64,000 nt of DNA. It comes from Flavobacterium sinopsychrotolerans (GTDB lineage Bacteria; Bacteroidota; Bacteroidia; Flavobacteriales; Flavobacteriaceae). The stretch spans positions 55,090 to 119,089 of the forward strand of contig NZ_FODN01000009.1 in assembly GCF_900110375.1 (NCBI RefSeq), read 5' to 3'. Shown piece after piece: positions 1 to 8,400 of the stretch (position 1 is its first letter; the number at the start of each line of letters is the position of its first letter). The notes under the pieces were generated by a model. That model saw nothing but the letters and a program-made list of their open reading frames with translations. It was not told where the DNA came from and did no database searches. A program made the translations under genes and the position numbers.

Positions 1-408
1 AGTTGGTATAAAAATGGAGTGTTAGTATCCGGTCAAACAGCACAATATTTTAAAGATAGTGGAGTTCTTAATGGCACCTATTATGCTAAAGCTACAAAAA
101 CAGATGGAACGGTTGTTACAACATGTCCTTTGACGTTTTCTGCATCAATAGTAGATGAATATTTAAAGATTGCACCTAATCCGGTTAAAAGTAATGCAAG
201 CTACCAAATCCTTACTAATGTAGATTCAGCTAAGTTGCAAAATGCTCGTATTACAGTTTTTACTATACTTGGAGTACTAGTGAACGATAAAATGGTTGAT
301 GGCATAACAACGGATATGATTGCGCCAAGTACGGAGGGGATTTATGTGGTAAGGATGACCTTAGCAAATGGTAAATACTTTACAAAAAACCTTTTAGTTA
401 AAAATTAG
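1..408 (+). CDS. T9SS-secreted protein, C-terminal fragment with type A sorting domain
   Basis: This is the 3' end of a larger gene; the reading frame is open to the left edge (it begins S-W-Y-K-N-G), so the start lies outside the window. The first ~45 residues look like the end of an Ig/PKD-like beta-sandwich (WYKNG, GTYYAKAT). Residues ~50-135 match the Por_Secre_tail type A sorting domain: an IAPNPVKS motif, a middle ITVFTILG strand, then EGIYVVRM and a final KNLLVKN with a basic end. In this family the tail directs export by the type IX secretion system and is removed at the cell surface. The function of the missing N-terminal part cannot be told. Confidence 0.85.
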   Translation, partial: SWYKNGVLVSGQTAQYFKDSGVLNGTYYAKATKTDGTVVTTCPLTFSASIVDEYLKIAPNPVKSNASYQILTNVDSAKLQNARITVFTILGVLVNDKMVDGITTDMIAPSTEGIYVVRMTLANGKYFTKNLLVKN

Positions 409-432
409 AAATCAAATTATTAAGAGTATGAA

Positions 433-457
433 ATCCTCGTTTAATAGCAACGAGGAT
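433..457 (+). other. intergenic hairpin between sorting-domain gene and beta-barrel gene
   Basis: A perfect 9-bp inverted repeat (ATCCTCGTT / AACGAGGAT) with a 7-nt loop lies in the 82-nt spacer. There is no T-run after it, so it is not a classical intrinsic terminator; it could stabilise the upstream mRNA end or partly attenuate read-through. No promoter box is visible before the next gene. Confidence 0.5.
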
Positions 458-490
458 GGATTATTCAAATGCAATAAAAACAAATAAAAT

Positions 491-1324
491 ATGAAATTTG
501 ATGTTAAATATATAGTAGGATTTGCACTGATTTTATTCTCTCAAGGAATTAAAGCGCAGTTTTATGTAGGCGTACAAACAGGAATAGGGAATATTCAAAG
601 TGATGTAAAAGGGGTGAGGTCATCCACTGATATAGGCGGAGCATTAAAGGCAGGTTACATATACTCATTGACGGATCACATAGGTATCGGGTCTGGAGTT
701 GAGTTTGCACAATATAAGCAAAAGGTGTTTTTAGAACAACCCTCAGCAACGCTAACTAATTTTGAGGTTGATCAAACTGGCTCTGCATTTTCGTACAATA
801 TTACTACAGGAAATTATAAAGAATCACAAACACTGCAAGCCATTCAGATTCCGCTTTTTGTGCAGTATAAAAAGAATATTAATAAAGGAATTGATTTCAA
901 TTTTAGAGTAGGTGTAAAGTATTTTCTCCCTGTAAATTATAAAATTGAGTCTTCAGCGTCATCTGTAAATGGGATTGCTTACTACCCAGATGTTAATCTC
1001 TATATTGATAATTTACCTGAATATGGTTTTGGGAATCAAAAAAATTACGCTGCATCAGGAGAGTACAACACAAAAGGTATTTTTATGAGTACTTTTGAGC
1101 TAGGGTTTGCTTTTGAAATGGGAGAAAAGAACGCTTTGTACGCCGCTATGTTTCTTGACAGCGGTTATGGAACAATCCTTGATCAAAAACAAAACGAGTC
1201 TTATTTAAGCTATAACCCAACATCAAGTACTGACAGAAAAGCAAACGGATTGTATAGTACTGACAAAGACGCAACTATCAAACCCGTTGCATTCGGATTA
1301 ACATTGGGTTGGAATTTCGAATAA
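491..1324 (+). CDS. outer membrane beta-barrel protein (porin-like)
   Basis: The 277-residue protein begins with a signal peptide (hydrophobic GFALILFSQG, cleavage near IKA-QF). The rest alternates short amphipathic strands and loops (FYVGVQTGIG, HIGIGSGVEF, FNFRVGVKYF, FGLTLGWNFE) and ends in an aromatic strand WNFE, as in the OMP_b-brl_2 family of small outer membrane barrels in Bacteroidota. The substrate is unknown. It lies 82 nt after the T9SS-tailed gene without a visible promoter, so the two are probably co-transcribed. The barrel fold is a call from pattern; the role is not known. Confidence 0.7.
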   Translation: MKFDVKYIVGFALILFSQGIKAQFYVGVQTGIGNIQSDVKGVRSSTDIGGALKAGYIYSLTDHIGIGSGVEFAQYKQKVFLEQPSATLTNFEVDQTGSAFSYNITTGNYKESQTLQAIQIPLFVQYKKNINKGIDFNFRVGVKYFLPVNYKIESSASSVNGIAYYPDVNLYIDNLPEYGFGNQKNYAASGEYNTKGIFMSTFELGFAFEMGEKNALYAAMFLDSGYGTILDQKQNESYLSYNPTSSTDRKANGLYSTDKDATIKPVAFGLTLGWNFE

Positions 1325-1442
1325 ATTCCGTTGTGGCTAATGTGTAATCAAGATGCTATAGTAGACCAAGCAGTAAAAAATACACAAATGAACTGAGAGG
1401 TTTTTGCTCTGATTTCAAAAGTGTTTTAATTTAAAAATAATC

Positions 1443-1477
1443 AAAGGCTTTCTTTTTTATAAAGGCAGCCTTTTTTT
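1443..1477 (+). terminator. rho-independent terminator after the beta-barrel gene
   Basis: The stem AAAGGCT / AGCCTTT is followed by seven or more T residues, 118 nt downstream of the barrel gene's stop. The remainder of the 407-nt gene-free stretch (1325-1731) shows only AT-rich sequence and the hpt promoter. Confidence 0.7.
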
Positions 1478-1699
1478 GTTTTTCTAATGATTCAAGTCGA
1501 CAATAAAGAGAAAGTAAAACAGTAGGCTGAATATTTTTGAATTTCTTCTAAGACCTTTACTGTTGAAAATGCTATTTTATTTTTTCGGAATTTATAGTAC
1601 AAGATTTGTTGTTGTAATTCATTTTTGAGTCGTTTTTTGTAGATTTCACTTAATAACAGAAAATAATTCCCATTTATCAATTCACAAATCCGAATTCTG

Positions 1700-1707
1700 T
1701 ATCTTTG
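1700..1707 (+). promoter_or_regulatory. -7 promoter box of hpt-adk
   Basis: TATCTTTG matches the Bacteroidota TAnnTTTG box, 24 nt before the ATG at 1732. It overlaps an in-frame upstream TTG (1705), which makes that longer start impossible for a transcript begun here. Confidence 0.7.
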
Positions 1708-1731
1708 CGCATTATTTTAAACAAGAGAATA

Positions 1732-2262
1732 ATGATACAACTTCACGATAAACAATTTGTTCCGTTTATTTCTGCCAAAGAAATAGAATTTGCCTTGACA
1801 AAAATGGTTGCCCAGATTGCAGACGATTTTGCTGATGAAACTCCAGTATTTGTTGGTGTTTTGAACGGTGCTTTTATGGTGGTCTCTGATTTTATGAAGC
1901 TTTACAAAAAACCATGCGAAGTGTCTTTCATCAAAATGGCTTCTTACGAAGGGATTTCTTCAACAAACGAAGTGAAACAATTAATAGGATTGAACCAGGA
2001 TTTAACCGGACGTACGGTCGTTATAATTGAAGATATTGTTGATACTGGAAATACTTTGGTGGAATTGAAGGAGTTATTCAAGCAACAAAATGTAAAACAT
2101 TTTAAAATAGCAACGCTTTTTTTCAAACCGGAAGCGTATACAAAAGATATCAAAATAGATTATATTGGAATTAGAATTCCAAATAAATTTATCGTTGGTT
2201 ATGGATTAGACTACAATGGATTAGGGAGGAATTTACCCGAAGTATATAAACTAAAAGAATAA
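1732..2262 (+). CDS. hpt: hypoxanthine phosphoribosyltransferase
   Basis: This enzyme transfers the phosphoribosyl group of PRPP to hypoxanthine or guanine (purine salvage, cytoplasm). The PRPP-binding signature EDIVDTGNTL lies at residues ~100-109 of the 176-residue product, preceded by the VGVLNGAFMV strand, and the C-terminal IPNKFIVGYGLDYNGLGRNLP is typical of bacterial HPRTs. The frame is open nine codons further upstream to a TTG, but that codon lies in the promoter box, so the ATG at 1732 is chosen. adk follows after 12 nt, giving a nucleotide-metabolism operon. Confidence 0.93.
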   Translation: MIQLHDKQFVPFISAKEIEFALTKMVAQIADDFADETPVFVGVLNGAFMVVSDFMKLYKKPCEVSFIKMASYEGISSTNEVKQLIGLNQDLTGRTVVIIEDIVDTGNTLVELKELFKQQNVKHFKIATLFFKPEAYTKDIKIDYIGIRIPNKFIVGYGLDYNGLGRNLPEVYKLKE

Positions 2263-2274
2263 CTACACAACAAC

Positions 2275-2847
2275 ATGACTAACATTGTTTTATTTGGAAA
2301 GCCAGGAGCTGGTAAAGGAACTCAAGCAGAGTTTTTGAAAGAAAAATACAAATTAACGCATATTTCCACCGGTGATGTATTTCGTTTTAATTTAAAAAAC
2401 GATACTGAATTAGGCAAGCAAGCAAGAGTATTCATGGATGCCGGAGATTTAGTACCGGATGAATTGACTACAAAAATGCTGATTGATGAGGTAAATAAAC
2501 ATCCGGATACAAACGGAATTTTGTTTGACGGATATCCAAGAACACTTTCGCAAGCCGAAGCTTTAGATGCATTTCTTACTTCAATAGGTTCAAATGTTGC
2601 TGCAACAATTGCGCTCGAAGCCGATGATGAGATTTTAGTGCAAAGGTTGTTAGAAAGAGGAAAAACAAGTGGTAGAATAGACGATCAAGATGAAGAAAAA
2701 ATCAGAAATCGCTACCAAGAATACAATGAGAAAACTGCGCCTTTGATGAATTATTACGAGGAGCAAGGGAAATTTTTCGCCGTGAATGGAATTGGTTCCA
2801 TTGCAGAAATTACCGAAAGAGTAAGTAACGTTATTGATAATTTATAG
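2275..2847 (+). CDS. adk: adenylate kinase
   Basis: It catalyses AMP + ATP to 2 ADP. The P-loop GKPGAGKGT is at residues 8-16, the NMP-binding STGDVFR at ~32 and the DGYPRT motif at ~85. At 190 residues it is the short form: the LID region is a brief RGKTSGRIDDQ stretch without the four-Cys zinc insertion of long Adks. It is the second gene of the hpt operon. The stop codon TAG overlaps the AGGAGC edge of an extragenic repeat that fills the spacer downstream. Confidence 0.95.
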   Translation: MTNIVLFGKPGAGKGTQAEFLKEKYKLTHISTGDVFRFNLKNDTELGKQARVFMDAGDLVPDELTTKMLIDEVNKHPDTNGILFDGYPRTLSQAEALDAFLTSIGSNVAATIALEADDEILVQRLLERGKTSGRIDDQDEEKIRNRYQEYNEKTAPLMNYYEEQGKFFAVNGIGSIAEITERVSNVIDNL

Positions 2848-2988
2848 GAGCAATTCCAGCTGTACGTTACAAGTCCTCAATAAAAAAAACATTTTTCTAA
2901 GTCATAAAAGGAGCTTCCTTTGGTCGCTCTTTTATAACAAGAAAAATAGTTTTTTTACCTCCGGGCTTTTCACTTCCATCTGGGCTAC
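2846..2988. repeat. extragenic flank-conserved repeat, copy 1 (with embedded terminator)
   Basis: The left flank AGGAGC..TTCCAGCTGTACG and the right flank CTTCCATCTGGGCT match the copies at 18246 and 53226, but the centre differs: it holds an AT-rich stretch and a second hairpin (2904-2935) rather than one long perfect stem. The left flank overlaps the adk stop codon. Confidence 0.65.
2904..2935 (+). terminator. putative terminator of hpt-adk inside the repeat
   Basis: AAAAGGAGC pairs with GCTCTTTT (one bulged G) across a ttcctttggtc loop, with Ts in the 3' arm. It lies 57 nt after the adk stop. It is a weak to moderate terminator. Confidence 0.5.
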
Positions 2989-3064
2989 ACTATTACGCAT
3001 ACAAAAAACCGATTTCAAAAAATTAGAAATCACATTTTAAGATATAAACGAATCAAATAAGAAA

Positions 3065-4339
3065 TTGGAAATAGTAATAATATTTTTTCTGATACTGTTA
3101 AATGGGGTTTTCTCGATGTCGGAAATTGCATTGATTTCAGCACGAAAAAATAGACTAGAAACCGCAGCGAAAAAAGGAAATAAAAGTGCTAAAATCGCTT
3201 TAGATTTGGCAAATTCTCCCAATAAGTTTTTATCAACTGTACAAATAGGAATCACCTTGATAGGAATTCTTACCGGTATTTATAGTGGAGACAAAATAAC
3301 TAAAGATGTTGAAACTTTTATAAAAGGATTTGAAGCTTTGGTGCCTTATGTGCATCCAGTTGCGGTAGGTATAGTTGTTGTTACTTTGACTTTTTTCTCT
3401 CTTGTTTTAGGGGAATTATTACCAAAAAGAATTGGACTAAACCATCCGGAAGCAATCGCAAAAGCAGTGGCTCTTCCGATGAAAATAGTTTCAATAGTTA
3501 CCGCGCCATTTATTTGGTTGTTGACGCATTCAACTGATTTTTTATTGGATATTTTACAGATAAAACCCACCGCTGACGGTAAAGTAACCGAAGAGGAAAT
3601 AAAGGCAATTATCAAAGAAGGAACTGAAGGTGGTGAAGTTCAGGAAATAGAACAAGATATTGTTGAGCGCGTTTTTCACATTGGTGATAGAAAAATAAAT
3701 TCATTGATGACACACAGGAAGTCAGTGGTTTTTTTACCTTTGCATTCTGATAAAGAGCAAGTTAGGGAATTTATGCTTAAGGAGTTGCATTCTATTTATC
3801 CGGTTTACGGTGAAAATTATGATGATATTGTTGGGGTTGTAAATCTGAAAAACATTTTTGCTCATTTTGAAAATGAAAACTTCAATTTGTCTGCTATTAT
3901 GACCGAAGCTCCTTTCATGATGGAGCAAACTACGGCTTATGTAGCTTTAGAAAATTTTAAAAAATCAGGAATTCATTATGCTTTTGTATCGGATGAATAT
4001 GGTGTTTTTCAAGGAGTAATTACCTTGAATGATATTCTGGAAGCATTGGTTGGTGATGCTTCAGATTTTTATAAAGATGATTTTCAGTTGATAGAAAGAG
4101 AAGATGGAACATGGCTGGTTGACGGACATTATTCTTTACACGATTTCTTGACCTACTTTGAATTAGATGAATTAATCAATGATTATGAAGTAACTACCGT
4201 AAGCGGACTAATAATGACTGAACTCTCTCATATTCCAAAACAAGGGGAGAAATTAGTTTGGCAAAAATTTGAGTTAGAAGTTATCGATATGGATGGCGTG
4301 AAGATTGATAAAGTGATGGTGAAGGCGATTAAATTATAA
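3065..4339 (+). CDS. CNNM/CorC (HlyC)-family membrane protein with CBS domains
   Basis: The 424-residue protein has the order DUF21/CNNM transmembrane domain (residues ~1-190; helices such as IVIIFFLILLNGVFSMSE and VAVGIVVVTLTFFSLVLGE), a CBS pair (~205-330) and a C-terminal CorC_HlyC domain (~340-420). The family is annotated as hemolysin-like or as Mg2+/Co2+ efflux; the gliding protein GldE of flavobacteria belongs here, but this copy is not next to gldD, so no such name is given. The start is TTG at 3065, chosen because homologues begin MEI-(I/V)-IIF; no ATG lies upstream in frame. It follows the repeat element, separate from adk. Confidence 0.85.
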   Translation: MEIVIIFFLILLNGVFSMSEIALISARKNRLETAAKKGNKSAKIALDLANSPNKFLSTVQIGITLIGILTGIYSGDKITKDVETFIKGFEALVPYVHPVAVGIVVVTLTFFSLVLGELLPKRIGLNHPEAIAKAVALPMKIVSIVTAPFIWLLTHSTDFLLDILQIKPTADGKVTEEEIKAIIKEGTEGGEVQEIEQDIVERVFHIGDRKINSLMTHRKSVVFLPLHSDKEQVREFMLKELHSIYPVYGENYDDIVGVVNLKNIFAHFENENFNLSAIMTEAPFMMEQTTAYVALENFKKSGIHYAFVSDEYGVFQGVITLNDILEALVGDASDFYKDDFQLIEREDGTWLVDGHYSLHDFLTYFELDELINDYEVTTVSGLIMTELSHIPKQGEKLVWQKFELEVIDMDGVKIDKVMVKAIKL

Positions 4340-4372
4340 AAATAGATGTATGTTGGAAGTTTGAATGTGTTC

Positions 4373-4393
4373 AATCTGAAAGCTGAAATCTGA
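4373..4393. repeat. heptamer tandem repeat before obgE
   Basis: Three exact-length 7-nt units AATCTGA-AAGCTGA-AATCTGA end 11 nt before the obgE start codon. They are one of six period-7 repeats in the window. Confidence 0.6.
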
Positions 4394-4404
4394 AATTAAA
4401 AAAA

Positions 4405-5406
4405 ATGACAGAAGGGAATTTTGTAGATTATGTTAAAATATATGTTTCATCCGGTAAAGGAGGAAAAGGATCTACGCACTTGCACAGAGAAAAATTTATT
4501 GAAAAAGGCGGACCTGACGGTGGTGATGGTGGACGTGGAGGACATGTATATTTGGTGGGTAATAAAGGTCTTTGGACATTATTTCACTTAAAATTCGCCA
4601 GACATATCAAAGCTGGAAATGGTGGAGATGGTAGTGGTGATAGAAGTACAGGCGCTGATGGTGACGATAAATTCATTGAAGTTCCTTTAGGAACCGTTGT
4701 AAAAGACAAAGAAACAGGAGAAATATTATTTGAAATTACCGATGACGGTGAAAAACAAATTCTTTCTCGCGGTGGAAAAGGAGGTTTAGGTAACTGGCAT
4801 TTTAGAAGCTCTACGAATCAAACGCCAAGATATTCACAGCCTGGATTACCTGGTGTGGAAATGGATGTAATTTTAGAATTGAAAGTACTAGCTGATGTAG
4901 GTTTGGTAGGTTTTCCTAATGCAGGAAAATCAACACTATTATCGGTACTAACATCCGCTAAACCAAAAATTGCGGATTACCCTTTTACAACTTTAAAACC
5001 AAATCTTGGAATTGTAGCCTACAGAGATTTTCAATCTTTTGTAATTGCTGATATTCCAGGAATTATTGAAGGTGCGGCCGAAGGAAAGGGTCTTGGACAT
5101 TATTTCTTGCGTCACATTGAACGTAATTCGACTTTGCTATTTTTAGTTCCAGTGGATACTCCAGATATCAAAGCAGAATATGATATTTTGGTAAACGAAT
5201 TGACGAAATACAACCCTGAAATGCTTGATAAAGAGCGTTTGTTGGTAATTTCTAAATGCGATATGTTGGATGATGAGTTAAAAGCAGAATTGAAAACCGA
5301 ATTAGATGTAGCTTTCAAAGATGTTCCTTATATGTTTATTTCTTCTGTTGCTCAACAAGGTTTAACAGAGTTGAAAGATAAATTATGGAAAATGTTGAAT
5401 GACTAA
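4405..5406 (+). CDS. obgE: GTPase Obg/CgtA
   Basis: This is an essential GTPase that binds the 50S subunit and acts in ribosome assembly. The glycine-rich Obg fold spans residues 1-160 ([19 protein letters not shown]). The G domain follows: G1 GFPNAGKST at 169-177, G2 with [10 protein letters not shown]3 DIPG, G4 SKCD and G5 SSVA. At 333 residues it lacks the extra C-terminal OCT domain of some Firmicutes homologues. The ATG at 4405 gives the usual [12 protein letters not shown] start. Confidence 0.96.
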   Translation: MTEGNFVDYVKIYVSSGKGGKGSTHLHREKFIEKGGPDGGDGGRGGHVYLVGNKGLWTLFHLKFARHIKAGNGGDGSGDRSTGADGDDKFIEVPLGTVVKDKETGEILFEITDDGEKQILSRGGKGGLGNWHFRSSTNQTPRYSQPGLPGVEMDVILELKVLADVGLVGFPNAGKSTLLSVLTSAKPKIADYPFTTLKPNLGIVAYRDFQSFVIADIPGIIEGAAEGKGLGHYFLRHIERNSTLLFLVPVDTPDIKAEYDILVNELTKYNPEMLDKERLLVISKCDMLDDELKAELKTELDVAFKDVPYMFISSVAQQGLTELKDKLWKMLND

Positions 5407-5428
5407 TTCTTGATTTTAAATACATTAT

Positions 5429-5466
5429 AAAAACCGTCTCGTATATATTGCGAAACGGTTTTTTTA
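5429..5466. terminator. bidirectional terminator between obgE and the convergent A2M gene
   Basis: A 13-bp stem with one mismatch (AAAAACCGTCTCG / CGAAACGGTTTTT) has A-runs before and T-runs after, so it can serve obgE on the plus strand and the macroglobulin gene on the minus strand. Confidence 0.85.
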
Positions 5467-5469
5467 TTG

Positions 5470-8400
5470 CTATTTCTCAATAGTTTTTATTCTGATTCCT
5501 TTGGTGTGACTGCTAAATTCAGGCGCATACATACTTTGAATAGTTGTAATTCCATTTGAGAAATCACCACTGTTATTTACCCGAACATCGTATTCCAGAA
5601 CATAAGTTCCTTTGTTTATTTGGTCAAAAAAGAAATGAGTTGCGGCATCTTTTGTGCTTTTATAAAAACCCAATCCATCTTTGTATTGGTAAGCTGAAAG
5701 CACATCTACGGGTTCAAAACAAGAAGCACGCATGTCTTTTAAATGCACAAATTCCATATCTTCTTTGGCAGAAATTACTAATCTAACTGTAACTAAATCT
5801 CCAATTTTTAATGGATTATTTGAATTGATTCGTTCCAATATTTCTCCTTTGCCAGTATTTTTCTTTACATACAATTCTTTGGAAACTGATAATGCAGTGC
5901 CAGAATTGGTTTTTATTTTATCTAATTCTTCAAAGTATTGCCAGTAAACACCTCCAAAACCAGGAACTTTCGATTTGTTTTCGATAGAAATATTTGCCAT
6001 ATCTTTTTTGATTTCTTCTGCTTTCCAATTGAGCTTTACGTAACCTGTTTCTGCTTCTTTTTCGTTTTCAGCTAATTTTTTAGTCAATATTTTCTCGGTT
6101 CCAATTTTAAAAATTGTGTTGTCTTTGACGCTCAACCAATCGGTTCCTTGCATCAATAAAGCATAAATTGCTTCGGTGGTGGATTTTGTGGTCGGCCAGT
6201 TTTTGCTTTGCTTGTTTTTTAATAACCAAACCTTCATGGCGTCTACTGATTTGGTATCATTACCAATTTCGGCGAAGGCCTCAATCAAGAGTGCTTGGGT
6301 TTCTATCGGGGCCTGATACCAATACCAGCCTGATTTGTGGGCAATCCAATACATTCCCCAATCATCGTTGTTAGAAGCGGTTTCTTTTAAACTTTCTAGA
6401 ATTTTTTTGGCAGTTTCTTTTTCGCCAAAGCGATTTAAAGTCAAAGCAGCCAATCCTTTTTCATATAAAGAGTAAGTCAACCAATCTTTTTTAGCGGTTT
6501 CGAGATACAATTTAGTTGCTTTTTTTAACGTGTCCGAAAGTGGATAATTTTCAAGGTAGAAACTTCTGGTATATAAATAATGTAAATCGGAATGTGGATT
6601 GAACCAAATCAATTTTTCGGTTGTTTTTAATTTTTCCGTTCTGGTTTTATGGTATTGTAAAAATTTTTGGTCCAAAAACGGAATTCCGGTTGCGGAAATT
6701 TGTTTGATTTTGGAAGTGGTATTTTCATTATTACTTAGTTTCGAAAGATGTCCTAAACCTGCCAAAATATGTCTGGTTATGTATTCATTTTCGGTACTTC
6801 CTTCAAACCATGTGAAACCTCCAGATGAAATTTGTTTTTGTTTCAGCTTATCAAAAGTTGTTTCTTGTGCATTTTTCATTTTTTCCAAATCGAAAAGTAA
6901 AGCAAGATTTTTCTTTTTCTCTTCTTCGCTTTGAGCATCATTTATCCAAGGAGTTTCAGCAAGAATCATTGCTTTCAGTTCCTCGTTTTCTTCCAGTTTC
7001 GAATTCAATTTTCCGTTTTTTCTCCAAGTTTCGAATAGATTAGAGATTTTTGGATTGCTTGAAATAATTTCAGAAGCGAGAGCATTCGCATAATATCGAG
7101 CAAAGGTCTGCTCGGCGCTTTCGTGTTCGTATTCCATCAAATACTGTAACGACTGAATGGCAATCCAAGCTGGATTTGATGTGTATTCTAACGTAAATTG
7201 ATGGTTTCGTAAAGTGGTCGAACTGTTGTTTTTTAGGTTTTCGAAGGTGTATTCTTTCTTGGAATTATCTCGGACCCAAATTGGAATACTTTCGGTAACC
7301 AGCATGTTATTGGTCAAAACGGGCAGTATGTTTTCTTCACCATCCGAAAAGTTTCCTGCTTTCGCCAAAACTTTATACTGAACCCCTTGAAGACCTTCTG
7401 GAATATAGATTTTCCAATTCACGGTTGTATTTCCAAAAGGAGCAATTTTGAAGTTTTTTACTGTATTTGCGTTTTCCATTTTAACATCGATTGGCTGCAT
7501 TGTGGTCGCATCAAAGAGTTGCAAAAGAGCAATTCCAGTTTTGGCTTCATTGGTAATGTTTGCCACCTTTGCGGTGATGACTATCGAATCTTTCTCTCGG
7601 AAAAAACGAGGGAAATTTGGTGTAACCATTAACTCTTTTTGAGTAATCACATTTTTTTCTACATAACCAGAAACGGCCTCTTTGTTGTGCGCCAACAATC
7701 GGAGTTTCCAAGCAGTCAAAGCTTCAGGCGAAGTAAAATTGAAACTTACTTTTCCTTTCGCATCTGTTTTTAAATTCGGATAAAAGAAAGCAGTTTCCGA
7801 GAGGTTTTTTCTGGCTTTCACTTGAGTCAAGGCTTCTAATGCTTTTTTGGTAGTGATGATAATGACGCCGTTAGCTCCTTTGCTTCCGTATAATGCAGAG
7901 GCTTTTTCACCTTTTAGAACATCAATAGCAATAATGTCGGAGGGTGAAATTAATCTGAATTGTTCTTCAGTTGTTGGTTCGCCATCAACGATATACAAGG
8001 CATTTTTGTAGTTACCTGAAATACTTGAGTTTCCTCTAATTGTTATTCCACTAGCTTTTCCTTCTAATTTCATCTCGATTCCTGCACTGTTATAAATTTG
8101 ATTGTCTGCTTCTTCTAGAACTACCGGTGCAGCCGCAGTTAAAGATTTCTTTTTTACACTACCATATCCCACAACAATTACTTCTTCTAAGCTATTACTG
8201 GATTCCTCTAACTGCACATCAATTATGTTTGAGTCAATTGTGATTTTCTGAGATTCGAACCCAATATAGGAGAACGTTAGTTCTTCGCCAGTTGCAGCTT
8301 CTATTTGGTAAAACCCATCAAAATCAGTTGATGTGCCTCGTTCAAGCCCATTCACAATAACACTCACGCCCGCTAATGGTTCTTGGCCGTCAGAAACTAT

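Noticed and set aside
1492..1680. 62-codon minus-strand ORF upstream of hpt
   Set aside because: AT-rich composition typical of chance ORFs, no signal or known motif, and no promoter box seen in front of it.
2834..3040. 68-codon plus-strand ORF after adk
   Set aside because: It overlaps the adk end and consists of the extragenic repeat and its hairpins.
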